Below are positions 44,921-56,500 of a stretch of 64,000 bases of DNA, piece by piece. The notes below the pieces were generated by a model. It was not told the origin of the DNA, did not search any database, and saw only the letters and a list, made by a program, of their open reading frames with translations. Location of the stretch: assembly GCF_029227915.1 (NCBI RefSeq), contig NC_079877.1, positions 14,199,351 through 14,263,350 of the forward strand, in the 5' to 3' direction. Made by a program: the position numbers and the translations under genes. Within the stretch, counting starts at the first letter, position 1. Every line of letters begins with the position of its first letter. The DNA is from Hydractinia symbiolongicarpus (taxonomy: Eukaryota > Cnidaria > Hydrozoa > Anthoathecata > Hydractiniidae).

Positions 44921-45109
44921 TGCCCACTGGGATACAACAGCGAGAAAAAAATTTGTTACACTAGGCGATCCAAACCACCCAAGCAAACGAGGATAGTTCT
45001 TACTACAGAAACTCTAGCTGAAAGTTCTTATTTTTTGGTTTTCGCCAACCTGGATCCTAGAGCTTTTTCTGTCTTTTTGTTATACCGGAACGTCGATACG
45101 ACATAAAAA

Positions 45110-48100
45110 GCCTTCGGAGTCAAGACTGAGCTTTTTAGTTCAAAAATTAGAATAACGCAAGATTGTGAAAGTGTTTTACAAAATTTTTACAAATTTTTTT
45201 CGTCTTGTAATCAAAAGCGATTTCCAACATCGTAAATAAATTTCGAAATGAAAAAGTAAACAAAATCATTTACCGGTTGTGATATTATCTCCCTTTTTTA
45301 ATATTGTGAAGTAATTATCATGTTTTTTTTTCTGCATCATCACTATCCACTTGACTGTTTGTTATGCCAGTGAAGTTTGTCTCAAGTGCTTCTTAGAAGA
45401 CACTAGGAAGTACGTCTCTAGGCAAAACCCTTCTTAAAACAACAATGTCAAGTAAAAAACTAATTTGAGAAGAAAATTTGAGAAGAGATAAAATCTGGGT
45501 CACAATCTAATTTTTTGTAGCCCGGCTGTGACAGCCAATAGAAGCTCATGGCATACTATGATGTACACAACGCCGAACCGCGCTGTCCTTTTTTAACGTC
45601 ATACCACGATGTATAAACAACAACACGCGCTAAAACTAAAAATGGCGACGATTCAAGCAAATTAATTGGGTCCAAGTCACGTTTTCTAAATATTAACCAC
45701 TTTGATGAGTGGTTTTGAACTTACGTTACATAACCTTGGAGATATACCGGAAGTGGAGTTACGTCTTCGCATCTTTTGTATTGTAATCACGTGGCAAGTA
45801 TCTTGGAAACATCGTCGTGTTTTTGGTATGTGGCTTCACTCACCCAACTATATATTCTGATCACTTCCTTGAAACACTGTTTATTAACTATTCGCATAAA
45901 AAGCAAAAAAAATAAACGGAAAGCAATATAAAGTTAATATAAATAAACTGGTCGTCGCGTGGAAATCCACGAAAATTCGTACGTCGAAACAAAGTCTATA
46001 AAATATATTGCATTCGTTTTTTTCAACTTAGCCGAGAGCACCGACGCTAATGTTTTCACGAAAATTATCGCGTTCGTATTAGACTGTACTGAAATTCAAG
46101 CTATGTGAAATTTACACCACAGCAGAAAACTGTTCGCACGATCTTTCACGTCGTGTTGAATTTCATTTTGAAGATGACTAGTAAAGGTCAAACCTTTTTT
46201 GTATTTATGATTATACGACATTCGTACGGATTAAAAACCGCATTTTACCCTGAGGTGAATCTCTTTTAGGAATCCTCGTTTTCAGATCCAAATAAGCAAG
46301 TAAACCGCCTCTGAATCATCTATTAATTATAAATACGAGAATAAAAATGTGAATCTCTACAGAGGCTTAAAAATTTCTGTCATCAGCTTAGATAACTGTT
46401 GAAATAAGCATATAATGGTGAGAGTCCTCCTTAGAAAATAAACACACGATGAAAATAATATGGAACCAAAGTTTAACGTAATGTATAATCAATCACAGAT
46501 TTTTTAGAAGGAGTATTGACTATTTGTTTTTTTATATTTACGATAAGATTTGTAATGAGAATGTGTTTAAAATGACTTTCTTTACCAGAATAATCACCCT
46601 CGCCCCAGAGTTTTGTGTCTTTTTGATATGAGAAGAAGTCAAAAAACCCTGGGACGAGGGCGCCAAACTGCTCACAATTATGATTTAACTTTTTTATCCA
46701 CAAAGGCAATACATTCAATCTTGCTTTCCTACGTAAAATTGATGCCTAACCCTCATGATAAAAAGGGATTGTATAAAATCCTTACCCTAAAGTGCATCTC
46801 TTCTGGCATAGTATTTCATGCTATCTAATGAGCAACAACCAGTTAAAGTACGTACGAAGGAAATTGAATATCTACTCAGAATTTGGGCTTGTTGATACTA
46901 TTTAAAGCTTGTAATTTTTTCTTTCTATATATCGGCTTTTAAAAATCTCCTAATTGCAATTTCTAGCATTGTTTTTTTTTTTGATTTGATTTTCTCTTTA
47001 TTTAACATTGTTGCATTATGGTTGCTTTTCGCCTAAGAGACTACTGTACTTCTTTTCAAGTTGTACCAATTCTAATCTTAGGATATTACATAATTCATAT
47101 TTATTCCATCCCCATTCTCTAACGGTAAATCAAGAAGGTTTTTAAAATTTCTGGTATTTCTAGAATAACCTTCCCATCCTCCAGCAGTGTCGGCGTTTTT
47201 AGTGGAGAGAGGAATGTTAGATATTGCACAGTACACAAAGATTGGACCAGGGGATTGAATTAATAAATTAAGATACCAATGTACACATTATTATTAATTT
47301 TATTGTTTGCACAGTTTTATGTAGTCAGCAGAATGTTTTTTGTTAGCAGCGGAAAATCGAAAAGTAAAATGTAGATAAAAATAACGTTGGCTCGCAAGCT
47401 ATTTTTTGCCAAAATGCGCCTTGACTGTTTTAGGAAAATATGTGAGCACGCTTGAACGCAAACAAGCAAACAGCTTTATGATAATTAGTCGATTTGAATT
47501 CGAGATTTGTTCTGAGGAAGTCAATAGCTTTCGTATGAGATAATCTCAATTTTTATATTCTCGAAATAGTAACTTTTCGTTAAACGTTCCGTTATTGCTC
47601 TTTTTTAAAACATGTGCTTACTCTACACAATTCACTTTTAAAACATCAAGGAGGAGAGCGACCTTCAAATACGTACTTTCATACACGAAGTACGTGCGAG
47701 TCAGTAGGACTGGGTTAGGAATTTTACTATAGGACACATCGTAACGGTCAGTGAATTAAAAAACATAGACTGAAAAAACATAGACTGAAAGCCTTTAGGC
47801 AGTAGCTGGCTAATCTAGCTTCTTGCCAAAAAAATAAAAAATTTATAACCAAACTCTTTCTTTAACTGTTAAAATATCACCCAAAACTCTTTGCCTCTTT
47901 TTGATAACAGGCCTGCGAAAAAGAGCCCTGGTTTCAAGGTTGAGTTGGTAAGGAGAGAGAAAACAAGTCGAGTAAAAACAGAGCGCTTCCTCCCAACTCC
48001 TTTCTTAGGGCGTATCAATCACATCCAAAATCAAAAAAGAACCCATCATCAATGATGATGTCAAGGTTAGATGGAAATCTTTGAAGCTAAGTATCTCAAG

Positions 48101-49100
48101 AACGAAAAAAGAATTTAAAAAATTCCAAAAACAACGACGAACAACTTTTTATCCTCTTTACCATACAAAGAATATCATTTCCAATTCAGGAATCCCTTTA
48201 ACTTTTTTAATCTTGAGCTTAAAAATGTTCTTAATTTTCTTCTTATTGCGTCATTTCTGATGCTTAAATGAGAATGTCAGTACTTTGTGGTACTGAAAAG
48301 CCTCAAATGTTCTTCAAATATTTTAAAGTTTTCGACTTCAGGAGCGTGATCTGATAGCCGGCCTATCTGACTTTTTTTTAATTCGCGCCCCTTTACCGCA
48401 GTCGCCGTAATGCCCACAAGAGCGTCAGGAACCCTGGAAAGTGATCTGATATAGTTTATACTTATAAAAAAAATGCGAGTAATAATTCGACTCACATTAT
48501 TTTGTTTTTTGAACTTTGGAAGTTTTTTGTTCAAGTCTCAGCCTCAACTTTCTTATAAATTAGGTTCTTCAAGGCCTATTGAAGACTATAAGGCACCTAT
48601 TCAAAACCGCATTTCTGTGTAAGGAGAATTTTTTTATATGGAAAGTGTATACGAAGTGATGTGCTTTATGAAAAATAGTACTTTCTAAAAACCTTATTTA
48701 ATCTCTTCTTCCTCCAAGTTTAATCTAGCTTAAAATCTTCGAATATATAGCATTCATTTTTTGTATTAAACACAACTTCCATAAAAACGGAAAAATTTCC
48801 CTATCTACATCCAGAAATAATATTTTGGTGAAAAAATAATTTACGTTTTTGCAACCTGACCCAAAGGTCAACATTATTTTTCTGCATCAATACTTGTAAC
48901 AATAGATTACCTGTCAACTCTAACCCCTGGGATGGAACATTCTAAGGAAGAACAAATTCATCCTTAGGCCGCATATTTTAGCGGCATTGTATACAAATAA
49001 AGAGGCCTCCGCACGAAGTTTCACAAAACTGTTGTGAAATTTTTAAGCAGGTGTGCGATCCAGCAGGCGGGGAGGAGAGGTGTTATATGACAAAAGGAGT
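45110..49100. other. Intergenic, repeats only
   Basis: No supported gene. Contains a Helitron-like hairpin fragment at 45945-46020 (CGTGGAAATCCACG, related to 1175-1700) and a MITE at 46587-46662. Remaining short frames have no domains. Confidence 0.5.
46587..46662. mobile_element. CCTCGTCCCAGGG-type MITE, short copy
   Basis: Left CACCCTCGCCCCAGAGTTTT and right CCCTGGGACGAGGGCG are inverted ends of the family also seen at 740-839 and 63564-63660. The interior is only about 45 bp. Confidence 0.55.
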
Positions 49101-49117
49101 TGACACCTGCTCTTGTG

Positions 49118-49125
49118 TATAAATA
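49118..49125 (+). promoter_or_regulatory. TATA box of the secreted-protein gene
   Basis: TATAAATA, 134 bp upstream of the ATG at 49259. This implies a 5' untranslated region of about 105 nt without need of an intron. Confidence 0.6.
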
Positions 49126-49258
49126 TGAATTCTGATAAACATCTTTCACTTGAAACAAGAAGTTTATGCTGGGAGCAGCACGTGTTGTGGAACCACGAAG
49201 AAGCTGACGCTACACGAAGAAGAAATAGTTCTGCACACAATTTTCGGACTTCTTTATC

Positions 49259-49540
49259 ATGTTTCTATTGTACGTGTCATTTGCGATTGTAGCATTGGCT
49301 TGTAACGTTAACGCAAGTCCTAGAAGCAGGTGCGATATTTGTGTCACGCAAGAAAACATGGCTTTCAAGATCAACGGTCATCCAGTGACAAGATACATGT
49401 GTGAAACGTCACACGAAAACAAATGTACGGTGAAACACAGTCGTTACCGAGGATATTATCGCGAGTGCAAGATGGCCGATGTTCCTGTTTGTATTGACTT
49501 ATTGGCTGTAATTCAAAAACATCCAAACAGCCGATGCTGA
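49259..49540 (+). CDS. Small secreted cysteine-rich protein, single exon
   Basis: 93 aa. The N-terminus MFLLYVSFAIVALACNVNAS is a clear signal peptide with probable cleavage near residue 18-20. The mature chain of about 73 aa is basic and has seven cysteines (RCDIC, YMCE, NKCT, ECKM, VCID and the final Cys). It shows no repeat or transmembrane segment. A TATA box and short leader fit a compact, strongly expressed effector-type gene. I do not recognise the family. Antimicrobial, structural or venom-type roles are all possible and unproven. The only ATG in frame is used as start. Confidence 0.75.
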   Translation: MFLLYVSFAIVALACNVNASPRSRCDICVTQENMAFKINGHPVTRYMCETSHENKCTVKHSRYRGYYRECKMADVPVCIDLLAVIQKHPNSRC

Positions 49541-51750
49541 AATATGGTCAGTGCGTTTGGTTTGGGAAAAACAAAAGTGGACATTTTTGATACAACTTGT
49601 AAATTTTGTAAATAATTTTTGTTACAGAGGCTTTTTGTTCAAATATATACAGTGCCGTATATATCATATTTTTATTTGTTATCACTAGTAGCAGCGAAAC
49701 TTAGGCGTGGTACATTTAGTCACGTTTTAAACTGTCGGCTTGCGTAAATTTTTCGTTTGTAGTAGAGGCTAACATTTTTGTTACAATTGTTACTATTGTG
49801 TGTGGGTACGCTGAGAAACTGCGTGGGAATTTTAAACAAAAAAGCAGAGATGCTGCAACTTGTACTCAACCTGTATCTATCGGAAAATGACTGTTAGAAG
49901 ACGTCGAAAAAAAAATTTCGCTTTTTAAGGCCCCGTTTACAATGAAAACTTTGAAAATGGCGAATACTTCTGGGTTGAGTCTACATTTGGAGATGCATAT
50001 ACTGCAGAAGTTTACAAAAACAAAAAATTAACCTTAAAATTTGAGGTCAAAATTCTTCCCCAAAAAAAGAACCACGAATTTGGTATCTGGTCTGGTCCAT
50101 GTGAGCACATATAAGAAAAAGAGAAAACGGCAGAAGTTATAAGACTTTCATTTTTCACAGGTTCTCCAACTTTCTCGAATCTGACCTTTTCTTAGCTTTT
50201 CCACTTCTTTTCGAAACTTCCGAGTCTCCTGCCACGCCACCTCGAGACTACCATTTAAACGGCCCATATGTGTGGTCAAGGAGGTTAAGATATAAAAGCT
50301 AAAGTGGTAGCTTTTGGGGGTGGTCAATACGCCGCTAGCCTCCCCCAAAATAAACAGAGAAGTTGTCTCATACCCTCATAACTTTCCTATTGTAGTTTTG
50401 ATATCAATTCAGCCAATTTAGAAGGTTTAAATTTAGATTTAAATTAAGATTTTTTGCTCAGTAATCCTGAACTACTGAATGGAAATCCGTTTGTTGCTAA
50501 TTGGGACCGAAAAAAAAACGTTTTATGGACACAATTGTGACGGCAAAACACCTGTTTATTGTCAAAAAATGTCGCATGTTTTTCAAATGATCTGTTCTAC
50601 AAAACACATGTATGTGTAGACGGATGTAGACTGGTTTCTTAATGACGGCGGACGAGTGACGCAAATAATAGCAGACGGGACACTAAATAACAGCAGACGG
50701 GACACTAGTTAACGGCAGAGGAGTGTAAAGAGCCAGTAAATGACGGCAGACGAGCCACTAAATGAGGGCAAACAAGTGTAGAGGGTCACTAAATGACGGT
50801 AGACGAGTCACTAAATGATGGCAAAAAGTGCAGAGTCACTAAATGACGGCAGAGGAATGTGGGCAACTCATTTCATGACGGAAAGAATGTGGACGAGTCA
50901 CTAAATGGCGGTAAAGGAGTGTAGAGGGTCAATAAATGACAGAAAAAAAGTTTAGACGAGTCAGTAAATGACGGCAGGCGAATGTGGACGAGTAATTAAA
51001 TGAAGGCAAGCTCGAGATTTTTTAGAACTATCAAAATGTGAGAAACAAATAGTCCTGGGGACGAGAACGCGAATTACGACAGACGAATGTGAAATAATCA
51101 AAGATGGAAAAGACGAGGTTTTATGATTTTTTCTTTTTTTTAAATAATTGGTGAACGGTTTGGTTTATTTCGTTGCACTCCACGTAAAGTCTTCTTTTGT
51201 GTTGTGAAATAAGGAATTTTAATTTTGATACATGCACACAAAACTTCTTGGGTGCACGCTTTCTTCTCTAAGAACAATTTTATAAGAAGACTCTAGCCTT
51301 TTGCGGAAAAATAAGAACAGAATATGCACAACCGTTGCATCAAATCATGGTTATAAGAACAAGAACAATACCTGAAACTAGACTACGAATTTTCTCTCTA
51401 AAGATACCAATAATTCATTTTGCTTGTAAAGTTACTCATTACCTGGACTTCCGTTAATTAGAAATTTATGTTTTTTTCAAACAATTTTCTCCCTTCCACA
51501 TGTAGAAAGCGTCTTGCTTTTCTGTATACCTCCATGTTTTCTGCTACCCGTTTTTAAAAAATCCTGCTAGCTCTCGCAGAAAAGAGAGTCAAAACCAACC
51601 CGCATCATAGCATTTTGTGACTATGCCCGTAGTTAAAAGTTGACTGCCTTTTTTGTCTGTTTTAGAAACAGATCTGTTGAAATTGGAGAAATAAATGATT
51701 CTTTGCTATAATGTCCAGCTTAAGGACACAGCCCAGGTTAAGATGTAAAG
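49541..51750. other. Intergenic, with minisatellite
   Basis: No supported gene. A diverged minisatellite occupies 50640-51010. A copy of the TCCTGGGGACGAG MITE end lies at about 51052-51065. Confidence 0.5.
50640..51010. repeat. Minisatellite, unit about 28-36 bp
   Basis: About 12-13 degenerate units of the form CACTAAATGACGGCAGACGA plus GTGTAGA/GTGGACGA spacers. Unit length varies. Purine-rich on the plus strand. Confidence 0.85.
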
Positions 51751-51753
51751 CAA

Positions 51754-52365
51754 TCAAGTAATAAAATAACTTTTGTTTGAAATCGTACCCCAGTTCAGAT
51801 TATATTTGTATATCATTGGACGCACCACAGAATTTATCCGCGATAAATAAGATTCACGACAGAGTATTTGTTTTTCTTCAGTTTTTAATGCATTCCTGCG
51901 CACAATTTTTTGTGGGCAGGAATTTGATATTTTGATAATACTGGATTTCTGGTATTCAAAAAATAAATAAAAAATAAATAAATGGAAAAAACTATGCTTG
52001 TTTTTGAAAATATTTGCAGGAACAAATATGGGCGATAACATTTTAAGCCACCTTGTAAATACGAAGTAGCAAATTATACCATATAAGAAGTCTTTATTGG
52101 TCACATAAGTATATGAGTCTCGCCCTTGATACAAAATTTCGCCGTCGAATAGAACGAAGCCATGCTTAGCGCGCAAAAACAAGCCCACTAATTTGTTTAA
52201 AATCTTTGTATAAAATTCGAATAATTCCCCAAAACAGATACAAAACTCATTATCACAGCGTGCTGCGTTTCTCTTTATAACATCGAGCAGTGTTGTAATT
52301 TCATCACTGATCAAAACGTCTGCTTTTTTCCCGCGCAATTCGGTTTGTTTACTTGCACATGCGCG
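51754..52365 (-). pseudogene. Costars-domain frame (ABRA/STARS-like), incomplete
   Basis: The frame is open from 52365 to a stop at 51754. Its first part matches a Costars domain: TELRGKKADVLISDEITTLL, then FGELFEFYTKILNKLVG, then FVLFDGEILYQGRDSYTYV. Costars domains occur at the C-terminus of ABRA/STARS actin-binding Rho activators and in ABRACL. The usual final residues are replaced by a non-homologous tail after the YVT near 52100, where a donor-like GTGACC could end an exon. Upstream the same frame meets TGA at 52366-52368 and no ATG precedes it. Either a 5' exon with an unusual junction exists or this is a truncated copy. Confidence 0.55.
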
Positions 52366-52369
52366 TCAG

Positions 52370-53525
52370 AAGCCGGATTACCTGAAATATGAATATACAA
52401 TTTGACTCTTGTCAAGATTGACAAGCGAAATTTTATTCCAAGAAATTTGAAATATTATTAATATTATTATTTTTATTGATCGCGAAAGTTTTTGGAATAA
52501 ACAAAGGCGAGTGGGCCAAAGCACACACAAAAACTTCGGGAGACGACTTGCCAATGTTAGTTTACTAAACTTTTCGTATTATCGTCCATACGCACAAATT
52601 CTTGTAGGAAAATATGGAATAAACAGGCTGTTGTTTAAATCCATCTGAAATTAATTTTTTTACCTATTTTCTTTTAAAAGAAAAGATTCATTAAATTTTA
52701 GGCGGATATTTCGTTTCTACCTCTGTCGTCTATTGTTTACATTCTCCACCTACATAAAGTAATACGTATGTTATGGTTCTTAACGCAAAATCGAAGAATT
52801 ATATCGCACAGGAAGTGATCTATATAAAGCGAAGTATGCACCAAGCAAAATCCGTTGAAAATTATAATAAAAGGCGTTTTTTGTAAGAAGTTACCATGAT
52901 GGTACATACTCATGTTCTCTAAATAAATCTATTCTCTTTCATTTTAAAACATTAATTACAAACTATATATCTTTATTTTTATATCTTTATTACTAAACAT
53001 ATAGAAGGCAATATATAAAAACATATCAAAGAGCAATACAATTACTGTACCGTAGCAGTCTAGGGGACAAAGAAGGGAAGGGGAAAAGAGAGGGGCACGG
53101 TTCCCTTAAAAATTCTTGCAATTTATTGTTAACATCGGAGACTTTGCTACACAGAGGATGCGTTTTTAGCCAATCCAGAGGCTTAAAATTTCAATTTCCC
53201 TAGTGCGTCAGCCCCAACAAGTTTTTTTATTGATTCTCCCCTCCTTCACGCCTTAAAAAAACTTGAGTGGCCGTTACGAGGCTTATTATCTCACATTTAG
53301 ACCGCTGCTCCTACAATATAAAGAGTATCTCTAAAATATATATATATATTAAAAATATCATTATAAATTTTTTATATGTTTCGCTATAAAACGCTGACGC
53401 TGCACCTTTCCATACAAACTGAACACATAACAAAACTGTATATTTGTACATCGATATGTGATGCACACAACACAAAGAATAATACACAAAATAAGAAGAG
53501 GCTGTAAAAAACTCAAGTCTATTCG
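52370..53525. other. 3' flank of BACE and intergenic spacer
   Basis: No gene seen. AATAAA on the minus strand at 53226-53231, 300 bp past the BACE stop codon, is a candidate poly-A signal. Confidence 0.4.
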
Positions 53526-53530
53526 CCGCC

Positions 53531-56500
53531 CTAGAAATCTCGTTGTAATGGCACGTCTCTTTCTCTTCTTCTACAAGAAGCTTGTCCAAGTAAAATGAAT
53601 ACTGGCAAGAGACACAAACCACATACGCCCGCCATAACATACGCCACTGTCAACAGGGCGCTATCTGCTTGTTCTGTTTCGATGTACTCGCAATCCACAG
53701 GATCAGCTAAAACAAAAAGATAAGAAGAAATTATTTTTTTTAATCGCATGTATTTTAACTTAATACATTCTACCTATATCTATGTTTTTATCTCTCACTA
53801 AAATTGTATTCTGCTATGTAAAAGACAGTAAGCTAAGATTATCTCACCTCTGTTGAATGGTCCCAGCACTTCCGATCTGGGGTTTAATCGACCTTCCGCT
53901 AAAATCACAAAGGTGCATACATGAAAATGCATAGTGATAAAGTAGTCAATAATACTGAAAAATACAAAACAAAACACTAAATCAGACCAGATCAGATTAG
54001 AATAACATCTAGCCTGTCAAACCCACAAGCTAGATATTAAAAGGTTACGACACTCGTAGTAGAATAAAAAGCAAATACAATTGCCGTGACCGAAAAAGAG
54101 GTAAAATTTTGCAAGCCGAGTTATTGTTCCCAGTTATTATAAACGAGAATTGGAGTATAATGATTTATAATACCCACAAGGTCATTGAAATAGAAACTAA
54201 AAAAAATCGCATAATCAGCAACTTTGAATGAGTAACAGTCAAAAGCGGTAATCGTGTACTGTACATACTTTAGATCCTCGAAATAACTCGCAACAAAAAC
54301 ATAATAGCTATGTTACCTCCGCACGTGGTTGCAGCGAAACCGACTTGAACATTTTCGCGATCGAACACGACGTAAAATCCTTCCATAATGACAGCACCAA
54401 TCACTGTGCCTTTCTCAGCTTTCGTAATGGCGAATTTATAGCAATGTTGGCCGGGAAGAGGACCTCGCTCGATCGTTTCTCTTAGGTACAACTAAAAATA
54501 CAGAAAATAATTAGATATACTTCTGTAGCATCTCTTAAGAATGTCAATATTGGATTGTCTCTCCAAGAAGGATTTCAAATTTCCGTGCACATACAATCGG
54601 TGTGGTATATACTAGCAGCCATCAGACTGCTACTCCAAACATAATAATAAAAAAACAGGTGGCAATAATTTTATTTTAGTTGTCAACTTGGATTTTTAGT
54701 AGTGTGAAACTCCTTAAAAGAGATAGAAAAGCGTAGATCGCACCTTGCATCTTGCATCGAAACGGAAGTCACTATTTTTTCCTCAAGGCTGTTTTCCACT
54801 TTAAGAAAATTTTACGCGGAACGGAACGAACAAAGCAGAACAGAACAAAAAATTTTCTGCTGGTAATTTCCACTTCATTCTTCATTCATTTTCCACTTTA
54901 TTGGACACATTTCAATACAGGAAGTAAACAGATTTTTCGCCATTCAAATCTGATTGGCTAACTAATTTTCTACCTGTCGTTTCCACACCGAACGCAAAGA
55001 AAAAGTTGACCTCGGTGCTACTTTTCCCGGAACAGTACAAAAAGGAAAAAAATTTTCACTCACGTGATGTAAACATCTCGCAAAATTCTCCCACATTACA
55101 GTAATGATCAATCAGGCAGCTCGAATATTTCTAAGCTGCCTTTATTATTACAAAACACACATGCGTTTATTGATATTCTTTCGTACAATCATTCTTACCT
55201 GCGGTGGAATTTTCAAAGTGAACTCCTTCGCACTGCTTATTGATGACATCAACGAAATTGACATGTCAGGGAATTCTTCCCAAGGAGTCTTGTCGTAATT
55301 CCAGCACATCATTTGACGCCCTATCCAAAATTCGTCGGGGACACCAAGCTATGTACAAAAAAACCCAAATAGAGTTATTTAAAAGGCTGTAGAGGAGTAC
55401 ATCAGAAAACTTCAAATTGTTTAAAGGAGAATAGTATAATTTAGTCGTCAGGAGCATGGGCAATGTTTAGCTTTCCTCACATAAAGACTTGAGGGATTTT
55501 TGAAGGCATCATAAGAGAAATACGTTACGACTTTGTAAAAAGAATCCAATACATTACTTACAAATTTGTACGTTATTTTCACATTGTTCACTATACTTAA
55601 AAGTTAAAAAAATCATTCCCTTATTAAAATTGGATCTGAGGCCTTCTCAGGCAAATTAGCCGTTAGCCGACAGTAAAAATCCTGGGAGACACGCCGTGGT
55701 AAAAATTTTCCGCATTACCATTTCGTGCATTTCTAGAACAAGGTAACGATTCGAATACTATATTGAACAAGATTATTTGATTCGATACAGACCTTGTCAT
55801 ATTTCTTCAGCTGCACAAGAATCAAGTTAAAAACCTCTTCAGGAACTCTTAAATTAGTTGTGCCACTATCGACGATGGTCTTATCGTAGTTGTATTTCTT
55901 GCAGTTCAAACCGAGGCTAATTCCGTTCACAGCCATATCTGTTATGATGACTTCGTAATACCATTTCTTGACGATGGGCGTGTAAAGCATGTCACCTTTA
56001 TACAAGTCATCGTCAACTTCACCAAAAACCTTTTATATAAAACATACAAAAATTAAAAGATGATTCCCATACTTAACTATTGTTTATTAAAAGATAATTC
56101 CCTTAAGTTTGTTTATTTACTTGAAAAGCTAAAACTACAAAACAACGTACGAAAACACTTTGCAAAGACAAATCATTCAGATGGAAAAACTTCTTTATTC
56201 AAACTTAAGTGTCAAAGCGATGTGTCGATTTCATCCTTCCCCTCTCCCCTTAGTGTCAAGGACGATATCATTGACAAACACGACTACATGTGAATTGGAC
56301 GGCTAGTAGAAGAAGAAGAACAAAAACGAAGCGATTAGTCCCTTAAACTTCAATTCGGCACAATTTCAAAAAGATTTGATGCTTACCATAGTGCCAGCTA
56401 CTGTTGGTTCAGCTGATGGATCCAATTCAGAACTACTACACAACTGCATAGAGAACGTGTCGTCAACAACGCCTTCAATGACAAATTGATCGAAGACAGG

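Larger units (their letters stand above)
39534..44931. mobile_element. ISL2EU-like DNA transposon with ACGTTG subterminal arrays
   Basis: 5398 bp bounded by the perfect inverted 12-mer CCCAGTGGGCAC, flanked by AT on both sides (39532-39533 and 44932-44933). Inside each end lies about 480 bp of ACGTTG/AACGTC tandem words (39546-40018 and 44452-44920). The right array is itself a long palindrome centred near 44733. Two-base AT duplications characterise ISL2EU (PHIS) elements. No transposase was found, so this copy looks non-autonomous or decayed. It carries the spliced gene at 42525-43459. Confidence 0.75.
39365..45106 (+). pseudogene. ORF interrupted by the ISL2EU-like element
   Basis: ATG at 39365 opens MDAYKPSGINQNKRPVSSHP and is open to the element's left edge at 39533. 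After the right edge the frame YNSEKKICYTRRSKPPKQ continues to a stop at 45104-45106. Removing the element plus one AT target copy joins the two parts in the same frame (GCA TAC). The joined frame would be about 115 codons, with no recognised domain. It could be a small gene disrupted by insertion, or a chance frame. Confidence 0.35.

Noticed and set aside
50148-50348. 66-codon minus-strand frame ending RKEVEKLRKGQIRESWRTCEK-like
   Set aside because: The helical look is intriguing, but it is short and has no start context, splice partner or homologue I recognise.
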